The notes beneath the pieces were generated by a model, which was not told the DNA's origin, searched no databases, and was given only the letters and a program-made list of their open reading frames with translations. 32,618 nucleotides of DNA, taken from positions 1 through 32,618 of the forward strand of contig JAQWBH010000015.1 in assembly GCA_028707405.1 (NCBI GenBank), written 5' to 3'. This stretch comes from Parabacteroides sp. (GTDB lineage: Bacteria > Bacteroidota > Bacteroidia > Bacteroidales > Tannerellaceae). Shown in pieces: positions 28,198-32,618 of the stretch; position 1 is the first letter of the stretch, and each line of letters begins with the position of its first letter. Both the position numbers and the translations under genes were made by a program.

Positions 28198-28302
28198 ATA
28201 TATCTAAGGAGTAAATACGGTTTCCCAGTTAATGCATTCAGAACCTACGACTGGGTAGATGCAACAGAAGAACAAACCGACACAATAGGAATTTCCAAAT
28301 AG
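28198..28302 (+). pseudogene. Tail of a second sialate O-acetylesterase
   Basis: This in-frame stretch encodes IYLRSKYGFPVNAFRTYDWV and a further 14 residues before the stop at 28300-28302. It matches the C-terminal end of the SGNH esterase in the operon (NLRSGNDMPVSAFRTYDW), with YLRS aligned to NLRS and FRTYDW identical. No start codon precedes it and the upstream bases look non-coding, so it is the remnant of a deleted second esterase gene. The open frame continues upstream without homology. Confidence 0.75.
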
Positions 28303-28385
28303 TTATTAGAATTAATTTCGTTACAATTTAACCTTGACCGAAAGGGATAAGCAGTTATAAATATTATCTATTTTATGTATAAGCG

Positions 28386-28413
28386 TTTGGTTTATATCCG
28401 TTTTCTAATTTTG
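28386..28413 (+). promoter_or_regulatory. Candidate promoter of the thioredoxin-like gene
   Basis: TTTG (28386-28389) and TAATTTTG (28406-28413) resemble the -33 and -7 elements of Bacteroidota promoters, but the 16-nt spacing is shorter than the usual 19-21. Transcription from here would start so near 28424 that the ATG at 28448 becomes the better start. Confidence 0.3.
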
Positions 28414-28423
28414 GTCAATTTTC

Positions 28424-29395
28424 ATGAACAATAAATATGATTTATGTATGAATAATAACACTTTCTATGTATTAAGAATATTATTCTTTTATTTTATACA
28501 ACTAATTTTTATTACTGCCGTTTTTTCACAGCAGCAAACCATAAAAATTACAAAAGGAGTAACTGTGAATAAGCCCATGATAATATATTCTCCTGAATAT
28601 CAAAAAGAATATATACTTACTCATTATTGGGAGGATATTAATGCTGATTCATTAAATAGATCAAATGAATTAATAAATAATTTGTTTGTTGATTTTGTAC
28701 ATTTATTATATCAAGTACCTCAAAAAACAGCTATTATTTCTTTAAAAAAAATGGTTAATTTATATTTTTTAGATGAATTAATATTAAACAAGATATTAAA
28801 ACTCTCCGAAAAAAATTTCTTCGATCCAAATTCTCTATTCAGAAATGAAGAATTTTATATCCCAATAATTGAGACAGCTATTTCTGTAAATAGCCTTACA
28901 TATAATCAAAAAAGATATTTTACAGATCAATTGGTTTTAATGAACAAAAACAGAATTAATACTTTTGCATCAGATTTTAATTTTGCTTTGGCAAATGGAA
29001 CTGTATTAAACTTGTATTCTATAAAATCAAAATATTTAATTTTGCTCTTTAGTAATCCGCAATGTCATACTTGTGAAGTAACTATAGACCAATTTTTTCA
29101 TTCAGAGATTATCTCCAAATTACTAAAAATAAAGAAAAATAATTTTTCTTTATTACAAATTTTAAATATTTATACTGACAATGATTTAAAAGTATGGTTT
29201 AATTATGAACGTTCATATCCAAAGTTGTGGATTAATGGATACGACAAGGACTTTGAAATTAACAAAAAAGGTCTTTATGATTTAAAAGCAATGCCAACAC
29301 TTTATTTATTAAATGAAGAAAAAAAAGTAATACTAAAAGATATATCACTTTTAGAAATTGAAAATTATTTAAACACAATTAAAGATAGTATATAA
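28424..29395 (+). CDS. Thioredoxin-like secreted protein (DUF5106-like)
   Basis: The protein has 323 residues from 28424, or 315 from the ATG at 28448, which gives a cleaner signal peptide (ILFFYFIQLIFITAVFS). The middle resembles the DUF5106 region that often precedes a thioredoxin fold in Bacteroidales. The C-terminal part (about 185-320) is thioredoxin-like, with the redox motif in NPQCHTCE (CxxC) and a cis-Pro candidate in AMPTLYLL. It may exchange disulfides in the periplasm. The gene is far more AT-rich than the operon to its left and sits between two gene remnants, so it was probably acquired. No partner gene is adjacent. Confidence 0.65.
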   Translation: MNNKYDLCMNNNTFYVLRILFFYFIQLIFITAVFSQQQTIKITKGVTVNKPMIIYSPEYQKEYILTHYWEDINADSLNRSNELINNLFVDFVHLLYQVPQKTAIISLKKMVNLYFLDELILNKILKLSEKNFFDPNSLFRNEEFYIPIIETAISVNSLTYNQKRYFTDQLVLMNKNRINTFASDFNFALANGTVLNLYSIKSKYLILLFSNPQCHTCEVTIDQFFHSEIISKLLKIKKNNFSLLQILNIYTDNDLKVWFNYERSYPKLWINGYDKDFEINKKGLYDLKAMPTLYLLNEEKKVILKDISLLEIENYLNTIKDSI

Positions 29396-29396
29396 T

Positions 29397-29498
29397 ACAT
29401 TTATCAAAGAAGTAGGTGCTGCTTATGAAGCTAAAATCGGTATCAAACCTGAGTTCTACATTGCTGAAATTGGTAATGGTGCTTGTAAGCTCAGTTAA
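29397..29498 (+). pseudogene. Galactokinase (galK) C-terminal remnant
   Basis: These 33 codons before a stop at 29496-29498 encode TFIKEVGAAYEAKIGIKPEF followed by YIAEIGNGACKLS. This agrees with the galactokinase C-terminus (E. coli GalK has YEAKTGIKETFYV at the same place). The remainder of the gene is missing: the thioredoxin-like gene ends one base before the fragment. With the aldose 1-epimerase upstream it points to a former galM-galK region that was disrupted. Confidence 0.8.
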
Positions 29499-29555
29499 AA
29501 ACTAATGTTAATAAAAGAGTTCACGTTCACTATATTCCGATTTGTTTTTTAAGGC

Positions 29556-29595
29556 AAGAAAGAGTGTCTGTTAATTTCAGACATTCTTTCTTTTT
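29556..29595 (+). terminator. Rho-independent terminator after the galK remnant
   Basis: AAGAAAGAGTGTCTG (29556-29570) pairs with CAGACATTCTTTCTT (29578-29592), with one G-U pair and a 7-nt loop, and T residues follow. It is probably the original galK terminator and now ends transcription of the thioredoxin-like gene. Confidence 0.85.
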
Positions 29596-29792
29596 AACTC
29601 AACTGATTCACCATTTCGGACATAATATAGATAAAAAACAAAAATATTACCGGACTTGAATTACCAAAATTGTTGACTTCGCTTTCAACTATTTCATTAG
29701 TAGATTAAGATAGAAATAATTATATTTTGCTGGCAAGTAGTGCCTTTTGAAAGGAATATCATGAAGTGAATTTTTATATCAAATTTAGTCTT
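29596..29792. other. Non-coding leader of the rteC-like gene
   Basis: AT-rich sequence without a coding frame. A near-consensus -7-like TATATTTTG lies at 29721-29729 (one base too long for TAnnTTTG). No repeat or att site is obvious. Confidence 0.5.
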
Positions 29793-30647
29793 ATGGAGAA
29801 ATTTACAAAACTATACCTTGATGAAATAGAAAAACAAATAAATAAGATTGAACTAGACGAAATGAATAAAATAACTAAATCAGTTCAAATATTAACGTTT
29901 ATAGGGTCAAAACTGGAGGATTTAAAAAATTTTATTGTAAAATACGATTTCAAAACGGAAGAGGAAGAAATTTTGTTTTTCAAGGAAATAAAACCAAAAA
30001 TAGTAAGTAAACTTATTTATTACATGTCTGTTCACAAGATTGAAATAAATCGCCCCAAAGGGAGCTGTTCAACTATAGAGACTTATTTATTGACAGAATT
30101 GGATCAGTTGAAGCATTTCTTTGATTGCAATATTGAGTTGTATCATTACTATCGTACGGGTGACACTTATTTCGATAAGATTTACTTTTTGAGAAACAGG
30201 GATTCTGATATTCCGTTGAATATTGCCTGTTTCTTTTTCGAGCGTGATGTCAGGTTCTCCACTGTATACGATTATAAAATAGCCAAAATTATTGCGAATG
30301 ATTTATTAGAGTTGTATATCAAATCGCAGCTTGCCAAATTGAAAGAAGATGCTAATATAGGACACGAAGTTCATACTGCACTAAAAATACGTGAGACTTG
30401 GACAGCAAGCAAAACGGATTTGGCAGAGTTGATTTATGCATTAGATACCTCAAAAAGTATAAACCACGGAAATATAAAATTGAAAGCACTTACTTCTTAT
30501 TTGGAGGATGTTTTTAATGTAAGCATTGGGGATATATATCGTATTTATTTGGAAATCAGGGAGCGAAAAGGAAGCCGTACACAGTTTCTTGACCGTTTAA
30601 AAGATAAACTGATAGAACGAATGGATGAAGCGGATACTGATAATTAA
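29793..30647 (+). CDS. RteC-family mobile element regulator
   Basis: This resembles RteC, the activator of the excision operon of the CTnDOT conjugative transposon, and its many relatives on Bacteroidales integrative elements. I choose the ATG at 29793 (284 residues); the frame continues to 29766. Typical stretches are KPKIVSKLIYYMSVHKIEIN, HYYRTGDTYFDKIYFLRN and YDYKIAKIIANDLLELYIK, with a helical C-terminal part (TDLAELIYALDTSKSINHGN, VFNVSIGDIYRIYLEIRERK) that resembles a DNA-binding region. It is followed by a structured intergenic region and a DHFR-like gene, an arrangement I associate with CTnDOT-type elements. No integrase or conjugation gene is in the window. Confidence 0.85.
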   Translation: MEKFTKLYLDEIEKQINKIELDEMNKITKSVQILTFIGSKLEDLKNFIVKYDFKTEEEEILFFKEIKPKIVSKLIYYMSVHKIEINRPKGSCSTIETYLLTELDQLKHFFDCNIELYHYYRTGDTYFDKIYFLRNRDSDIPLNIACFFFERDVRFSTVYDYKIAKIIANDLLELYIKSQLAKLKEDANIGHEVHTALKIRETWTASKTDLAELIYALDTSKSINHGNIKLKALTSYLEDVFNVSIGDIYRIYLEIRERKGSRTQFLDRLKDKLIERMDEADTDN

Positions 30648-30720
30648 AAAAGAATAATAGACTATTAAAAAAGAAAGAATATAAGGATAAATATTGAGAT
30701 AACATTAAGATTCTGACATA

Positions 30721-30851
30721 ACGTTCGCTGAACGTCTCTCACGAAAATCGGCAATTTTCAAAGAAAACAGACGAGACCAAAAGCAGAATGTTCATGCATG
30801 CTTAAAGTATGCGTGGGCTTTTTCTGTTTCGTCTGTGGGTATGCCGATACC
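30721..30851 (+). promoter_or_regulatory. Structured region between rteC and the DHFR-like gene
   Basis: Several inverted repeats follow one another: ACGTTC/GAACGT (30721-30735), CAGACGA/TCGTCTG (30768-30774 with 30829-30835), a terminator-like hairpin CATGCATGC/GTATGCGTG (30793-30815) with CTTTTTC after it (30818-30824), and GGTAT/ATACC (30838-30851). The first outer pair encloses the terminator-like hairpin, so alternative folds are possible. This suggests an attenuator or a small structured RNA controlling the next gene. Confidence 0.5.
30793..30824 (+). terminator. Terminator-like hairpin
   Basis: CATGCATGC (30793-30801) and GTATGCGTG (30807-30815) form a 9-bp stem with two G-U pairs and a TTAAA loop, followed by GG and CTTTTTC. 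It lies 145 nt after the rteC stop and could end rteC transcripts or act as an attenuator for the next gene. Confidence 0.55.
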
Positions 30852-30910
30852 TCGTGAAGAACAGTTATGAGTCCACGTTTTTTTTTATACAAATTACTAT
30901 TTTTACAGGC

Positions 30911-31438
30911 ATGAAAGAACTTATATTGTACACGACCGTTTCGTTGGACGGGTATTTGGCTCCTATTTATGGAGGATTTGATATGCTGACTACAATTTCA
31001 AATCCGGAACGGGAAGATTACGGAAAGAATGTGTTTTATGATTCAATTGACACGGTTATTATGGGCGGAAATACCTATTACGAATTATCATGCATAGATG
31101 TCGGAATGCCATTCAAGGCTAAAGAAATATATGTCGTTTCTCAAAAATCATTGGAGCTTCACAAAGAAGTACGTTTCATAAAAGAGAATGCGATAAACGA
31201 AATCAAAAAGCTCAAAGAGCTTGACGGCAAAAATATCTGGTTGCTGGGTGGAGGTATTTTAACCGCTTCTCTTTTAGAACAGAAACTGATTGATAAAATG
31301 ATTTTAATTTATCTGCCTGTCATGTTGGGCGATGGAATTCCCTTGTTTCCCAAGTACAGGGGAGTATCCAAATGGAAATTAATCAATAACCAATCTTTCG
31401 AAAATGACATTTTACAAGCTGAATATCAGCTTGTTTAA
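30911..31438 (+). CDS. RibD C-terminal / dihydrofolate reductase-like protein
   Basis: I place the start at ATG 30911 (175 residues), where the family begins (MKELILYTTVSLDGYLA); the open frame goes up to 30809. The protein belongs to the RibD_C/DHFR fold: SLDGYLA near the N-terminus, DTVIMGGNTYYEL, and the dinucleotide-binding stretch IWLLGGGILTASLLEQKLIDKMIL, with the LPVMLGDGIPLFP motif near the end. It is expected to be an NADPH-dependent reductase of unknown substrate; many such genes are cargo of Bacteroidales mobile elements. It follows the structured region after rteC. Confidence 0.85.
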   Translation: MKELILYTTVSLDGYLAPIYGGFDMLTTISNPEREDYGKNVFYDSIDTVIMGGNTYYELSCIDVGMPFKAKEIYVVSQKSLELHKEVRFIKENAINEIKKLKELDGKNIWLLGGGILTASLLEQKLIDKMILIYLPVMLGDGIPLFPKYRGVSKWKLINNQSFENDILQAEYQLV

Positions 31439-31467
31439 AAGATAATTCAATTAAAATAGATTTCAAT

Positions 31468-31503
31468 AATTCCCAGGCTTTTCCCAAGTTTGGGAATTTT
31501 TTT
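31468..31503 (+). terminator. Rho-independent terminator after the DHFR-like gene
   Basis: AATTCCCA (31468-31475) pairs with TGGGAATT (31491-31498), followed by a T-run to 31503. A second small hairpin (CCGCT/AGCGG, 31524-31537) lies further down. Confidence 0.8.
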
Positions 31504-31608
31504 ATATAAATATTCATTGTTGTCCGCTAAAAAGCGGAATTTATTTTAAATTCACTCAACAGGACTTTTTAGTCGTGTTTTTTGTTTTCATTTCAAAAGT
31601 AAGCCCCC

Positions 31609-32481
31609 TTATCTGAAAAAAAGCATTGTCTGAGGGTCGTTTTTACTTATTCGTTCTCGTTCCTTTTCCTTCGCTATGACTTTACGCCAAGTCCTTTCGG
31701 GGTCTTCAAAGAAAGCGTATACGTTAATGTAGCTCATTAGTTGATGTTTTACAATTGACATCATGTTGGAAAATGCCCATTGTTTTTTGATTTTGCTTCT
31801 GAGTATCGTCAAGAGCAGATTTGCTATCATTGCAGCCCATATTTGAATGATTATTGCATTCTCATTATCACCCAAGAAGTATTTCAATGGAAAGTTCTGT
31901 TTCAATTGCTTGAAAAGAAGCTCTATTTGCCATCTTTTCTTATAAATCATTGCGATTTCCTCCGCAGACAAATCAAAATTATTGGTTATAAACTCGAATA
32001 CTCGTCCATTTTCATCATCCCAAAACGCAACCCTTCTGGCTTTGTGTTTCAATTCTTTATTTTTTCCGTACGAAAGTTCTATTTCCTCATCTTTCAGGAC
32101 ACCTGCATGAGCATCATCGGGTATATCAAACTCCTGTTTAGCTACATAAAGCGCATTATCCTTTAATCGAGTCACATACCATATCTTTTTTCCGGTAAAG
32201 ACTTCATATTGTTCGTAATCAACGTATCCTTTGTCAAAGCAAATAAATGAGTTCTCAGGTAAAATAACGTCTTTCAAAAGTACGTGGTCGTGCCTTGCAG
32301 CCTCCGTGTAACGGATAAAACAAGGCATATTATCCTGTGAATCTATAATCGTATGTGCTTTTATTCCACCTTTCTTTTTTCCATTCTCAGGTTTTCTTCC
32401 AACGCCTTTAAGAATCTCTTTAAACAAGGTTATAGTGGTAGAGTCCATAATGTACAAACGAATCATATCCTTTTTACTCAT
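31609..32481 (-). CDS. IS4-family transposase, N-terminally truncated
   Basis: The protein has 290 residues and carries the catalytic part of an IS4-family transposase. The first Asp is in IMDSTT (Asp13), the second in CFDKGYVDY (Asp83), and the YREK signature is complete (Tyr180, Arg183, Glu187, Lys194 in YKKRWQIELLFKQLK). Relatives have more than 100 residues before the first Asp, including an N-terminal DNA-binding domain that is missing here. The ATG used here lies only 12 residues upstream of it. Just upstream is the end of a different element, so the gene was probably cut by another insertion or by recombination and should be inactive. Confidence 0.8.
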   Translation of the reverse strand: MSKKDMIRLYIMDSTTITLFKEILKGVGRKPENGKKKGGIKAHTIIDSQDNMPCFIRYTEAARHDHVLLKDVILPENSFICFDKGYVDYEQYEVFTGKKIWYVTRLKDNALYVAKQEFDIPDDAHAGVLKDEEIELSYGKNKELKHKARRVAFWDDENGRVFEFITNNFDLSAEEIAMIYKKRWQIELLFKQLKQNFPLKYFLGDNENAIIIQIWAAMIANLLLTILRSKIKKQWAFSNMMSIVKHQLMSYINVYAFFEDPERTWRKVIAKEKERERISKNDPQTMLFFR

Positions 32482-32485
32482 GCTG

Positions 32486-32520
32486 CTGTCCTGGTTTGAC
32501 CCCCTATTTCTTGGACAGTT
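32486..32520. mobile_element. Possible end of a second insertion sequence
   Basis: On the + strand the sequence changes at about 32497 to TGACCCCCTATTTCTTGGAC, which resembles terminal repeats of IS3-type elements as I remember them. CTGTCC (32486-32491) and GGACAG (32513-32518) are inverted. The truncation of the IS4 transposase ends exactly here, which supports an element boundary. The remainder of the supposed element lies outside the window. Confidence 0.35.
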
Positions 32521-32524
32521 TTAA

Positions 32525-32617
32525 CTAATAAGTTTGAGACAAAGTTAGTCTCGTTTGTATATTTTTCTTTTTCTGACCCCAAGCAAATTTAGCTTCAGCT
32601 TCCGTACTTGTCAAGGG
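32525..32617 (-). CDS. Partial reading frame at the right edge
   Basis: The last 30 codons of a - strand frame run from the window edge to a stop at 32525-32527 and encode TEAEAKFAWGQKKKNIQTRL followed by TLSQTY. I do not recognise it. It could be the tail of a gene of the element whose end lies at 32497, or chance. Confidence 0.25.
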   Translation of the reverse strand, partial: PLTSTEAEAKFAWGQKKKNIQTRLTLSQTY

Positions 32618-32618
32618 C

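Noticed and set aside
1..32618. CRISPR arrays, tRNA or rRNA genes
   Set aside because: No regularly spaced repeats and no tRNA or rRNA-like sequence were seen.

Overview
The window looks like chromosomal DNA of a member of the Bacteroidales (Bacteroidota). Evidence for this is a SusC/SusD pair controlled by an ECF sigma factor and a FecR-type anti-sigma factor, Bacteroidota-type -7 boxes (TAnnTTTG), many lipoproteins, FISUMP and fimbrillin-like proteins, an RteC protein of the CTnDOT type, and a T9SS-like C-terminal sorting domain. The sorting domain suggests a lineage that has type IX secretion (Dysgonomonas or Porphyromonas relatives rather than Bacteroides proper), but this is inference.

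Layout. Positions 1-724 are AT-rich and hold no confident gene, but contain a long imperfect palindrome (455-500). Next come an ECF sigma gene (725-1282), a complete IS1595-family insertion sequence that lies in the last codons of that sigma gene (about 1279-2281), the displaced sigma 3' end (2291-2321), and the fecR-type anti-sigma gene (2404-3390) with a strong terminator. A collinear block of 12 genes follows on the + strand (3550-28150) with gaps of at most 48 nt and two ATGA overlaps, so it is probably one operon: susC, susD, a DUF5107-TPR protein, a tandem GH5-like glycosidase, two paralogous sialidase-fold lipoproteins, two small secreted proteins, a FISUMP protein, a fimbrillin/FISUMP lipoprotein, a domain-inverted GH3 beta-glucosidase, a FISUMP-SGNH esterase fusion, and a lipoprotein aldose 1-epimerase. 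After it come two gene remnants (a sialate O-acetylesterase tail at 28198-28302 and a galactokinase tail at 29397-29498) flanking a very AT-rich thioredoxin-like gene. The right end carries an RteC regulator, a RibD/DHFR-like gene and a 5'-truncated IS4-family transposase, which resembles the edge of a mobile element.

How the genes work together. The sigma/anti-sigma pair and the N-terminal STN domain of SusC form the usual trans-envelope switch: SusC engaged with its glycan signals through FecR to release the sigma factor. SusCD imports oligosaccharides produced by the surface or periplasmic GH5-like and propeller enzymes. The SGNH esterase would remove acetyl groups, GH3 would cleave terminal beta-linked sugars, and the epimerase would interconvert anomers. 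An acetylated plant-type beta-glycan is a reasonable guess, but the substrate cannot be read from the sequence. The most distinctive parts are one FISUMP core presented in three different protein formats within the operon, and a bipartite 13+8 bp motif placed at exactly the same distance upstream of both fecR and susC.
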